NCBI RefSeq assembly: GCF_029813115.1 | Contig: NZ_JAPZDS010000010.1 | Location: forward strand, 140,171-204,170 | Length of the DNA: 64,000 bases | From: Aureimonas sp. SK2 | GTDB lineage: Bacteria; Pseudomonadota; Alphaproteobacteria; Rhizobiales; Rhizobiaceae | Direction: 5' to 3' | Shown: piece by piece, positions 17,507 through 25,534 of the stretch | Position numbering within the stretch: position 1 is the first letter of the stretch | How the letters are laid out: every line of letters begins with the position of its first letter | Translations under genes and position numbers: made by a program | The notes under the pieces: generated by a model | Seen by the model: only the letters and a program-made list of their open reading frames with translations | What the model was told of the DNA's origin: nothing | The model's database searches: none

Positions 17507-17826
17507 CCGCCCTGCTCGACCTTCTGGCGGGCGCGAGCATCCTTCTCGGCCTGTTCTTCTTCGTCGCCGGCACCGTCGGCCTCCTGCGCTTTCCCGATCC
17601 GCACAGCCGGCTCCACGCGCTGACCAAGGCCGATACGCTGGGCCTCGGCTTCGTCGCGCTGGGCGCCGCCCTTCACCTCGGCGACCTCGGCCTCGGCGCC
17701 AAGCTTCTTCTGGTCTGGCTTCTCGTGCTCTTCGCCGCCGCCGCGATCGCCCAGCTCGTGGGCCGCGCCGCGCTGGCCGAGACGCCGGTCGACGTCGCCC
17801 GATCCCTGCCCGCGGAGGACGTGTGA
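17503..17826 (+). CDS. mnhG: MnhG/MbhC-like subunit
   Basis: 107 residues starting with GTG inside a GTGA overlap with mnhF. The signature VGLLRFPDPHSRLHALTKAD (about 26-45) is the MnhG core; LGLGFVALGAALHLGD follows. Three helices are predicted, with a short polar tail. Its own stop overlaps the next gene's GTG start, another coupled junction. Confidence 0.9.
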   Translation: MTALLDLLAGASILLGLFFFVAGTVGLLRFPDPHSRLHALTKADTLGLGFVALGAALHLGDLGLGAKLLLVWLLVLFAAAAIAQLVGRAALAETPVDVARSLPAEDV

Positions 17827-18758
17827 GCGCCCTCGTCGCCGACCTCGCCTTCGTCGTCATCGCGCTCGCCACGGCGGCCGCCGCCGTCCTGGTGCGGGAC
17901 CTCTTCGCCGGCATCGTCCTCTTCATCGGCTACGGCGTGGTCCTGGCGCTCCTCTGGTTGCGCCTTGGCGCCGTCGACGTCGCGATGGCGGAAGCGGCCA
18001 TCGGCGCCGGGCTGACGGGCGTCCTTCTGATCGGCGCCTGGTCGCGCGTCGGCCGGCTCGGCGCCCTTGCCGAGCCGAGGGCGCCGCTGGCCGGGCGCGC
18101 GGCCGCCGCCGCCCTGTCGGGGGGCGTCGGACTCCTGCTCGTGGTCGCCCTCGTCGCCCTGCCGGCCGGGGAGCCGGGGCTGGGGCCGTCCGTCATGGGC
18201 AATCTCGACCGCGCCGGCGTCCCGCAGCCCGTGACCGCCGTGCTTCTCAACATGCGCGCCTTCGACACGCTTCTGGAAAGCATCGTTCTCCTGGCGGCCC
18301 TCGCGGCGGTCTGGACTCTCATGCCGCGCGACGCGCTGGCGAATCCGGCGGGCCTGCGCCAGCGTGCCGCGCCGGACGGCGTTCTCGCCGCTCTCGGCCG
18401 GCTCCTGCCGCCGCTCGGCATCGTGGTGGCCGTCTATCTCGTCTGGGCGGGCAGCAGCCGGCCGGGCGGCGCGTTCCAGGCTGGAACCGTGCTCGCCGCC
18501 GTCTTCCTCCTGACCATGCTGGCCGCGCTGGTGCCGGCGCCCCGCCCCGCCTCGCGCCGCCTCGCCCTGGCGCTGGTCGGGGGGCCGTTCGTCTTCCTCG
18601 CCGTGGGGCTGGCGGGAGCCGCGTCCGGAACCTTCCTGCTCCTGCCCGAAGGCTTGGCGGGAACCCTGATCGTGCTGATCGAATACGCCCTCGCCGCCTC
18701 CATCGCCCCGGCCCTCGCCATGCTCGTCGTCGGTGTGTCCAAGGAGGGCGGCCGATGA
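17823..18758 (+). CDS. mnhB: Fusion of MbhD-, MbhE- and MnhB-like domains
   Basis: 311 residues starting at a GTGA overlap. About 1-75 is MbhD-like (IGYGVVLALLWLRLGAVDVA, then MAEAAIGAGLTGVLLIGAW). About 85-165 is MbhE-like (NMRAFDTLLESIVLLAALAA). About 185-305 is the MnhB domain, whose loop reads GSSRPGGAFQAGTVLAA; the 'R-PGG-x-FQ-x-G' form is closer to Mbh/Mbs-type subunits than the HNEPGGGFVGG of the first operon. In classical systems MbhD/MbhE-like domains sit at the end of MrpA; here they are joined to MnhB and no full-length MrpA exists in the operon. Confidence 0.88.
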   Translation: MSALVADLAFVVIALATAAAAVLVRDLFAGIVLFIGYGVVLALLWLRLGAVDVAMAEAAIGAGLTGVLLIGAWSRVGRLGALAEPRAPLAGRAAAAALSGGVGLLLVVALVALPAGEPGLGPSVMGNLDRAGVPQPVTAVLLNMRAFDTLLESIVLLAALAAVWTLMPRDALANPAGLRQRAAPDGVLAALGRLLPPLGIVVAVYLVWAGSSRPGGAFQAGTVLAAVFLLTMLAALVPAPRPASRRLALALVGGPFVFLAVGLAGAASGTFLLLPEGLAGTLIVLIEYALAASIAPALAMLVVGVSKEGGR

Positions 18759-19069
18759 GCGGGACGCCGCTGGTCCTGGCGCTGTGCGGCGCGGGGCTCG
18801 TCTCCATCGGCCTCTACGGCTTCCTGGCGGGGCTCCATCTCCTGCGGCGCGTTCTCGCCTTCAACGTCATGGGGGGCGGTCTCTTCCTCCTGTTCGGGGC
18901 GACGGCGGCCCGATCCGGCCCCGTGGATCCGGTGCCGCAGGCCCTGATCATCACCGGCATCGTGGTCGCGCTGTCCCTCACGGCCCTGGCGGTCGCCCTG
19001 GTCGCCGCGCTCGCCGGCGAGAGCGGCCGGGGGACGCTCCCCGAGGAAACGCCGGACAGCGCCCCATGA
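18755..19069 (+). CDS. mnhC: MnhC/MbhG-like (NuoK-like) subunit
   Basis: 104 residues, three helices. LLRRVLAFNVMGGGLFLLFG is the second helix and VDPVPQALIITGIVVALSLTA is the MrpC/NuoK-type signature with the conserved PQALIIT core. It follows the MnhB fusion by an ATGA overlap and precedes the first of three large antiporter-like subunits. Confidence 0.9.
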   Translation: MSGTPLVLALCGAGLVSIGLYGFLAGLHLLRRVLAFNVMGGGLFLLFGATAARSGPVDPVPQALIITGIVVALSLTALAVALVAALAGESGRGTLPEETPDSAP

Positions 19070-20544
19070 CGGTCCTTCGCGAACTCGCCCTGCCCGAACT
19101 CCTCGTCGCGCTGCCGCTCCTGGCGGCGCTGGTCTCGCTCGTCCAACCGTCGCGGCCGGGCCTCGTCCTCGCGCTCTCGCAAGGGGCTCAGGTCGCCTGC
19201 GCCGTGGCGCTCGCCGCCACGGTCTGGACCGGCGGGCCCGTGGCGCGCGCCGTGGGCGGCTGGGAGCCGCCGCTCGGGATCGTCCTCCATGCCGATGGGC
19301 TGGCCACCGCCTTCGTCCTCGCCTCGACGATGCTGATGCTCGGCGTCGGGGCCTTTGCGCATCTCTCCTCGGAACTCGCGCGCGTGCGGGGGCCGGGACC
19401 CTTCGCCTTCTGGCCGCTGTTCCATCTGATGGCGGCCGCCCTGGCGGTGCTCTTCCTGTCGCGCGACCTCTTCAACCTCTATGTCGGCCTCGAGCTTCTC
19501 ACCATCTCGGCCGTCGGCATGGTCGCGCTCGGCAGCGTCGCGGCGGCGACCCGCTACCTTCTCTTCGCGCTGATGGGTTCGCTCGCCTATCTCGCCGGCG
19601 TCGTCCTCTTCTACGCGGCGGCGGGAACGCTCGACATCGACTTCCTGGCCGCAAGCGGCGGCGAGCCGACGGTCGTGGGCATCGGCGCGGCCCTCGTGAC
19701 GGCGGGGCTCCTCGTCAAGACGGCGCTGTTTCCCTTCCACGCCTGGCTGCCGGAAGCCCACGGCAGCGCCCCGGCCCCGGCGAGCGCCCTCCTTTCCGCC
19801 CTGGTCGTGAAGGCCTCGTTCCTGATCCTCGCGCGCCTGTGGTTCGAGATCCTGCCCGACGCGGGACCGGACGCGCTGATGCAGCTCCTCGGCCTTCTCG
19901 GCGCCTGCGCCGTGATCTACGGCTCGCTTCTGGCCCTGCGCGAAGACAGCCTGAAGCGCATCGTCGCCTATTCCACGGTCGCGCAGCTCGGCTACCTCTT
20001 CTTCGTCTTCCCGCTCGCCGCCGTCGGCGGCGCGAGCGAGCCGATCGAGGCGGCCGGCTGGTCCGGCGCGATGATCCATGCCCTGTCGCACGCCTTCGCC
20101 AAGTCCGCCCTCTTCCTCTGCGCGGGGATCGTGGTGACGGCGCGCGGCGGCGGCACGCTGGAGCACATGCGCGGGCTGGCCCGTGCCCTGCCGATGACGA
20201 TCACCGCCTTCGGCCTTGCCGCCGTCTCGATCATGGGCCTGCCGCCGAGCGGCGGCTTCATGGCCAAGTATCTGATGCTCACCTCGGCGCTGGCGCAAGG
20301 CAAGCTCGCGCTGGCGCTCGTCATGCTCGTCGGCGGACTGCTCGCCGCGATCTACCTGTTCCGCCCGCTGAACGCGGCCATGGCCAGGTCGGACGTGCCG
20401 GAGATCCGCCCGGTGCCGCGCAGCCTGGAGCTGATCGCGCTCGGCCTCGCGCTCGTCGCCACGCTTCTCGGCATCTTCTCGGCCGCCCCATACGAGTTCC
20501 TGCAGATCGGCCGTCCGGCCATCACCGGCGAGGCGATCCCATGA
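19066..20544 (+). CDS. mnhD: MnhD/MbhH-like antiporter subunit
   Basis: 492 residues. The TM5 glutamate (LFNLYVGLELLTI, Glu143) and TM7 lysine (LLVKTALFPFHAWLPEAH, Lys218) are present, as are LVVKASFLILAR and HAFAKSALFLCAGIV. This is the subunit most like MrpD/MbhH and should be competent for proton or ion movement. It is followed, with four-base overlaps, by two further proteins of the same fold. Confidence 0.9.
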   Translation: MTVLRELALPELLVALPLLAALVSLVQPSRPGLVLALSQGAQVACAVALAATVWTGGPVARAVGGWEPPLGIVLHADGLATAFVLASTMLMLGVGAFAHLSSELARVRGPGPFAFWPLFHLMAAALAVLFLSRDLFNLYVGLELLTISAVGMVALGSVAAATRYLLFALMGSLAYLAGVVLFYAAAGTLDIDFLAASGGEPTVVGIGAALVTAGLLVKTALFPFHAWLPEAHGSAPAPASALLSALVVKASFLILARLWFEILPDAGPDALMQLLGLLGACAVIYGSLLALREDSLKRIVAYSTVAQLGYLFFVFPLAAVGGASEPIEAAGWSGAMIHALSHAFAKSALFLCAGIVVTARGGGTLEHMRGLARALPMTITAFGLAAVSIMGLPPSGGFMAKYLMLTSALAQGKLALALVMLVGGLLAAIYLFRPLNAAMARSDVPEIRPVPRSLELIALGLALVATLLGIFSAAPYEFLQIGRPAITGEAIP

Positions 20545-22013
20545 GCGCGGCCGTTCCCGTCCTGCTTCTCCTCTGCGCCTTCGTGCCCGCCGTGATCACG
20601 CTGTTCCTGCCGGAGCGCCGGGCCGCGCTGCGCAACCGCATCTCGATCGGCTCGGCCCTCGTGAAGCTCGCGCTCGTGGCCTATCTCATCGAAAGCGTCA
20701 GGCGGGGCCAGACGTTCGAGGCCCGCTTCGCCTTCGTGCCGGGCCTCGACATGGTGCTGCGCGTCGATGCGCTGGCCCTCCTGTTCGTGACGCTGTCGGT
20801 CTTCCTGTGGCTGGTCACCACGATCTACGCGATCGCCTATTTCGGACGGGGCGCCAACCTCTCGCGCTTCTTCGGCTTCTTCAATCTGTGCGTCTTCGCC
20901 ACCACGGGCATTGCCCTGTCGGGATCGCTCATCACCTTCTTCTTCTTCTACGAGCTCCTGACCCTCTCCACCTGGCCGCTCGTGATCCACAAGGGCGACG
21001 ACAAGTCGATCGCGGCCGGGCGCACCTATCTCACCTATACGATGGTCGGCAGCGCGGCCCTCCTCCTCGGCATCGTCTCGCTGGAAGGGCTGGCCGGGCC
21101 GGTCGAGTTCGTGCGTCCCGGCTCGCTGGATGCGATCGACCCCTGGGCGCTCAGGGCGATCTTCGTCCTGTGCATCGGAGGCATGGCGGTGAAGGCCGCG
21201 GTGTTCCCCCTGCACGGCTGGCTGCCCAAGGCGATGGCCGCGCCCGCGCCGGTCTCCTCGCTGCTTCATGCCGTCGCGGTCGTGAAGGCCGGCGCCTTCG
21301 GCATCGTGCGCTTCGTCTACGACGTCTACGGCACCGCGCGGGTCGACGCCCTGTCGCTCGCCCTGCCGCTCGCGATCCTCGCCTCCTTCACGATCCTCTA
21401 CGGCTCGGTCCTCGCCGTGCGCCAGACGGACATCAAGCGGCGCCTCGCCTATTCGACCGTCAGCCAAGTCTCCTACATCGTGCTCGGCGCGAGCCTCGCC
21501 GGGCCGATCGCCACGATCGGCGGCCTCGTCCACCTCGTGCACCAGGGCCTGATGAAGATCACCCTGTTCTTCGGCGCGGGCGCGCTGGCCGAGCGGATGG
21601 GCGTGACGCGGATCGACCAGCTCGACGGGGCCGGCCGTCGCATGCCGATCACCATGGCCGCCTTTTCCATCGCCGCGTTCGGCATGATCGGGGTGCCGCC
21701 GGTCGCCGGCTTCGTGTCGAAATGGTATCTCGGCCTCGGCGGCCTGCAGGGCGGCGAGACCTTCGTGGTCGGCGTCCTCGTCGGTTCGAGCCTGCTCAAC
21801 GCCGCCTACTTCCTCCCGCTCCTCTACCGGGCTTGGTTTCTGCCACCGCGCGAGGGGTCGCGCGCGCCGGAGGGGGGAGAGGGCCCGCGGGCGCTGATCT
21901 GGCCTGCCGCCGTGACCGCGGCGGCGGCGCTCGGCGCCGGCCTCTTCGCGGCCTATCCGCTCTCGCCGCTCGGCTGGGCCACGAGCATCGTCGAGGAGTT
22001 CTACTCGCAGTGA
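20541..22013 (+). CDS. Second antiporter-type subunit (NuoL/M/N-like)
   Basis: 490 residues of the same fold. Glu138 in ITFFFFYELLTL and Lys218 in GGMAVKAAVFPLHGWLP mark the working half-channel residues; VAVVKAGAFGIVR and GLMKITLFFGAGALAE carry further conserved lysines. YSTVSQVSYIVLGA is the typical discontinuous-helix neighbourhood. It is not MrpA: it lacks the long C-terminal MbhD/E extension. Position after MnhD in an Mbh-ordered operon makes it an extra pump module of the second complex. Confidence 0.88.
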   Translation: MSAAVPVLLLLCAFVPAVITLFLPERRAALRNRISIGSALVKLALVAYLIESVRRGQTFEARFAFVPGLDMVLRVDALALLFVTLSVFLWLVTTIYAIAYFGRGANLSRFFGFFNLCVFATTGIALSGSLITFFFFYELLTLSTWPLVIHKGDDKSIAAGRTYLTYTMVGSAALLLGIVSLEGLAGPVEFVRPGSLDAIDPWALRAIFVLCIGGMAVKAAVFPLHGWLPKAMAAPAPVSSLLHAVAVVKAGAFGIVRFVYDVYGTARVDALSLALPLAILASFTILYGSVLAVRQTDIKRRLAYSTVSQVSYIVLGASLAGPIATIGGLVHLVHQGLMKITLFFGAGALAERMGVTRIDQLDGAGRRMPITMAAFSIAAFGMIGVPPVAGFVSKWYLGLGGLQGGETFVVGVLVGSSLLNAAYFLPLLYRAWFLPPREGSRAPEGGEGPRALIWPAAVTAAAALGAGLFAAYPLSPLGWATSIVEEFYSQ

Positions 22014-23698
22014 TCGACGCGCTCTCGCCCCTCTTGATCCTTCTGGCGGTCGCGCTGCCGCTGGCGCTCGCGCTGGCGGCGGCCCTGCCGGCCTTCCGTG
22101 CGCGGGCGCTCGATCTCCTGCCATTCGCGCCGCTGCCGAGCCTTGCCGCCGCGCTCCTCGCCACCGAGGGCGCGCGCGTCGGCGTGCCCGAACTTCTCTT
22201 CGGCGTCCGTCTGGAGCTGCGGGGCGAAGGGCGCCTCTTTCTCGGCTTCGCCTCGTTCCTCTGGTGCCTTGCGGGGCTCTATGCCCGTTCGGAAATGCGG
22301 GGGACGCAGCGGCCGACGCTGTTCGCCGTGTCCTGGTGCCTGGCGCTCGCCGGCAATCTCGGCGTCTTCCTGGCCGGGGACGTCGTCACCTTCTACACGG
22401 CCTTCGCGTGCCTGACCTTCGCGGCCTATCCGGCGATCGTATCGAGCGGCACCGAAGCGGCCTATCGGGCCGGGCGCGTCTACATGGTCTTTTCCGTGGC
22501 GGGCGAGACCGCGCTCCTCGCCGCCCTCATGCTGGCCGCGTCCGGGGCCGTGTCGCTGTCGATCGGCGGGGTCTCGGCCTCGATTGCGTCCCTGCCGCAG
22601 CGCGACGTGGTGCACCTGCTTCTGCTCGTCGGCTTCGGCATCAAGGCCGGTCTCGTGCCGCTCCATCTCTGGCTGCCGCTGGCCCACCCAGCCGCGCCTC
22701 CGGCGGCGTCCGCCGTCCTGTCGGGCGCCATGGTCAAGGCCGGCCTCTTCGGTCTCATGCGCTTCATGCCGGGCGACGGGGCGCTGGGCGACGCCTGGCC
22801 ACTTCTGCTTTTGGCGCTCGGCCTCGCCGGCTGCTTCTACGGCATCGCGATGGGGCTGACGCAGACCAAGCCGAAGACGATCCTCGCCTATTCCACCGTC
22901 AGCCAGATGAGCCTCATGGTGGCGCTGCTGTCGGCCGGCCTCGGCGAGGGCGCGGCGGGCGCCGCCTTCGGCGCCCTGTCGCTCTATGCGCTGCATCACG
23001 GACTCGCCAAGGGTGCGCTGTTCATGGGAGCCGGGCTCGCCCCCCTCGCCCGGCCCGGCGCGCGGATCGGATTTCTCGCGCTTCTGGCCCTGCCGGCCCT
23101 TTCCGTCGCCGGCCTGCCGCTCACCGGCGGCGCCTTGGCAAAGCTCGCGGGCAAGATGCCCTTCTCGGGCGCGGCCGAAACGCTGGTGACGCTTTCGGCC
23201 GCCGGCACCACCCTCGTCATGCTCCGCTTCCTGGCGGCGGCGGGCAGCCAAGCGGGGTCCGGGAGCGAGCGGCTTCCCGCGGCCCGCCTCGCGCCGATGA
23301 TCGCCGCGACGCTCGCGGCCGTCGCGCTGCCCTGGTGGCTCTTTCCGGCGCTCTCCGGACAGGATCTCGGCTACGTCCTGCGGCCGGACAACCTGTGGAG
23401 CGCGGCCTGGCCCGTCGCGCTCGCGGCCGCCGGCTTCCTGGTCTGGCGACGGGCGGGGTTTCCGGCGCCGGCCGTGCCGCCGGGCGATATCCTCGTCCCC
23501 CTCACCGCGGCCCTCGAAAGGCTGCGCAAGCCCTGGGCCGCCATCCACTATCCGCCCTTTCCCAAGCGGCGCAGCGCGCAGCTCCGGGCGCGCGGGATGA
23601 AGGTCCTTCTCGCCTCGGAGCGCGGGCTGCTGAGCTGGTCCCTGGCGGGGCCGCTCGTATTGGCGGTGGTTCTCTTTGCCGCCCTCTACCGTCCCTGA
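22010..23698 (+). CDS. Third antiporter-type subunit lacking the TM5 glutamate
   Basis: 562 residues, GTG start in a GTGA overlap. The fold is the same (GFGIKAGLVPLHLWLPLAH with Lys212, GAMVKAGLFGLMR, HHGLAKGALFMGAGL, YSTVSQMSLMVALL). In the TM5 stretch VVTFYTAFACLT, however, Ala133 stands where the two preceding subunits have glutamate. Glu166 in the next helix (SVAGETALLAA) is a possible substitute. The C-terminus is extended by a basic segment (about 505-540, LRKPWAAIHYPPFPKRR) and a last helix, recalling the lateral or anchoring extensions of some NuoL-like proteins. It ends the operon, 19 bases from the convergent ABC ATPase gene. Confidence 0.86.
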   Translation: MIDALSPLLILLAVALPLALALAAALPAFRARALDLLPFAPLPSLAAALLATEGARVGVPELLFGVRLELRGEGRLFLGFASFLWCLAGLYARSEMRGTQRPTLFAVSWCLALAGNLGVFLAGDVVTFYTAFACLTFAAYPAIVSSGTEAAYRAGRVYMVFSVAGETALLAALMLAASGAVSLSIGGVSASIASLPQRDVVHLLLLVGFGIKAGLVPLHLWLPLAHPAAPPAASAVLSGAMVKAGLFGLMRFMPGDGALGDAWPLLLLALGLAGCFYGIAMGLTQTKPKTILAYSTVSQMSLMVALLSAGLGEGAAGAAFGALSLYALHHGLAKGALFMGAGLAPLARPGARIGFLALLALPALSVAGLPLTGGALAKLAGKMPFSGAAETLVTLSAAGTTLVMLRFLAAAGSQAGSGSERLPAARLAPMIAATLAAVALPWWLFPALSGQDLGYVLRPDNLWSAAWPVALAAAGFLVWRRAGFPAPAVPPGDILVPLTAALERLRKPWAAIHYPPFPKRRSAQLRARGMKVLLASERGLLSWSLAGPLVLAVVLFAALYRP

Positions 23699-23717
23699 AG
23701 CGGAGGGCGCATCGGTA

Positions 23718-24473
23718 TCAGGCGGCCGTCCTGTCGACGATGACGTGGCGCCGGCCCTGCGAACAGGTCTCGACGCGGGCTTCGACGCGGTAGACCGCGC
23801 GCAGCATGTCCGACGTGATGACCTCCGCCGTCGAGCCGCCCGCCGCCATGCGCCCGTCGGCGATCACGATGGTCTGGTCGCAGTAGCGCAGCGCATGGTT
23901 GAGATCGTGCAGCGCGATCAGGACCGCCATCCCGCGCTCGGCCGCGCGCCGGGACATGAAGTCGAGCACCTCGATCTGCCGGTAGAGATCGAGCGCGGAG
24001 GTCGGCTCGTCCATCAGGAGGACGTCGGGATTGCGCACCAGCGCCTGGGCGATGGCGACGAGCTGGCGCTGGCCGCCCGAGAGTTCGCCGAGGCCCCGGA
24101 AGGACAGCTCGGTGATCTTCAGCGCGGCGAGGATGCCGTCGATCTCGGACAGCTCGCCGTCGCTGACGCGCCAGCCCGAGCCTTGCTTGGCGGCGAGAAG
24201 CACGGATTCGTAGACGGTCAGGACGGCATTGCCGCCGGTGTCCTGGGGCATGTAGCGGATCGCGTCCGCCCCGGCTCGCGCATCCGTCAGATGCACCGTT
24301 CCCGGGCCGGAGATCAGCCCCGCGATCCGCCGGAAGAGGGTCGACTTCCCCGCTGCGTTCGGGCCGATCACCGCCGTCAGCGTGCCGCACCGCAGGAGGC
24401 CGGTGGCGATGTCCGACAGGATCGTGCGTTTGCCGTAGGAGGCGCCGAGGCCGTCGAGCGCGAGGGCTACCAT
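23718..24473 (-). CDS. Iron/siderophore-type ABC transporter ATP-binding protein (FepC-like)
   Basis: 251 residues. Walker A GPNAAGKST (about 37-45), signature LSGGQRQLVAIAQAL, Walker B VLLMDEPTSALD and the switch histidine in IALHDLNHAL are all present; the helical-domain residues fit the FepC/FhuC class. It energises uptake by the FecCD-type permease encoded just upstream (7-base overlap). The ATG at 24471-24473 is the proper start; the much longer frame reads through the permease gene. Last gene of the importer operon, convergent with the Mrp-like operon. Confidence 0.92.
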   Translation of the reverse strand: MVALALDGLGASYGKRTILSDIATGLLRCGTLTAVIGPNAAGKSTLFRRIAGLISGPGTVHLTDARAGADAIRYMPQDTGGNAVLTVYESVLLAAKQGSGWRVSDGELSEIDGILAALKITELSFRGLGELSGGQRQLVAIAQALVRNPDVLLMDEPTSALDLYRQIEVLDFMSRRAAERGMAVLIALHDLNHALRYCDQTIVIADGRMAAGGSTAEVITSDMLRAVYRVEARVETCSQGRRHVIVDRTAA

Positions 24474-25534
24474 GCGCGTTTCCGGTTGGTGAAGATCAGG
24501 ACGAAGAAGAAGGGCACGCCGACAAGGGCCGTGATGACGCCGATCGGCAGGATCGCGCCCGGCAGCAGCGTCTTGGAGACCACCGACGTCACGGACAGGA
24601 GCAGCGCGCCGCACAGGACGGAGGCCGGCAGGAAGAAGCGCTGGTCCTCGCCCACCAGCATGCGCGCCATGTGCGGGCCGACCAGCCCGACGAAGCCGAT
24701 CGTGCCGACGAAGGCGACGGGGATGGCGGCCAGGAGGCTGACGGTCAGCATGGTGCGCAGGCGCAGACGCCGCACGTTCACGCCGAAGCTCGCCGCCTTG
24801 TCCTCGCCGAGGCGAAGCGCGGTCAGCGCCCAGGCCTGGCGGGCGAAGAGCGGCACGGTGACGACGAGGACGGCGGCCGTGATCGCGACCTTCGGCCAGG
24901 TCGCCTTCGTGAGGCTTCCCATGGTCCAGAACACCACGGCGGCCAGCGCCTGTTCCGAGGCCAGATACTCCAGGAGCGACAGGAGCGCGTTGAAGGTGAA
25001 GACGAGGGCGATGCCGAGGAGCACGATCGTCTCCACCGTGACGCCCCGCATGGTGGAGGCGAAGTGGATGAAGAGCGCGGCGGCCATCGCCATCAGGAAG
25101 GCGTTGATCGGCACCATGTAGTTGATGGCGACGGGCAGGATCGCGGTGCCGGCGACCAGCGCCAGCGCCGCGCCGAAGGCGGCGGCCGCCGAGATGCCGA
25201 GCGTGAAGGGGCTCGCCAGGGGGTTGGCGAGGATAGTCTGCATCTGCGCGCCGGCCACCGAGAGCGAGGCGCCCACCGTCACCGCCATCAGCGCGATCGG
25301 CATGCGGATGTCCCAGACCACGACGCGGAGCTGGTCGCTGACGGACGAGGCGTCGAACAGGGCGTCGAGGACCTGTCCGACCGCGTAGTTCGCCGGCCCC
25401 AACGCCATGTCGACGCAGATGCTGACGAGAAGGGCGGCCAGGAGGACGAGGAGAAGGGCGATACGGCGAAAGGCGAGGACGCGATAGCGCCCCTGCCCCT
25501 CCGCCGCGCACTCGGGCAGGGCGATGGCGCTCAT
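24467..25534 (-). CDS. FecCD-family ABC transporter permease
   Basis: 355 residues with about ten transmembrane helices. The FecCD family's N-terminal stretch appears as VVVWDIRMPIALMAVTVGASL (in place of 'R-L-P-R'), with SVAGAQMQTILANPLASPFTLG next and the C-terminal AFVGTIGFVGLVGPHMARMLVG, the contact region for the ATPase. Start ATG at 25532-25534 overlaps the binding-protein stop. A single permease gene suggests a homodimer, as in BtuC. Confidence 0.92.
   Translation of the reverse strand: MSAIALPECAAEGQGRYRVLAFRRIALLLVLLAALLVSICVDMALGPANYAVGQVLDALFDASSVSDQLRVVVWDIRMPIALMAVTVGASLSVAGAQMQTILANPLASPFTLGISAAAAFGAALALVAGTAILPVAINYMVPINAFLMAMAAALFIHFASTMRGVTVETIVLLGIALVFTFNALLSLLEYLASEQALAAVVFWTMGSLTKATWPKVAITAAVLVVTVPLFARQAWALTALRLGEDKAASFGVNVRRLRLRTMLTVSLLAAIPVAFVGTIGFVGLVGPHMARMLVGEDQRFFLPASVLCGALLLSVTSVVSKTLLPGAILPIGVITALVGVPFFFVLIFTNRKRAW

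Noticed and set aside
16731..23698. Membrane-bound hydrogenase or formate hydrogenlyase
   Set aside because: Gene order recalls Mbh, but no large or small hydrogenase subunit, NuoH-like anchor or iron-sulfur protein is encoded in or beside the operon.
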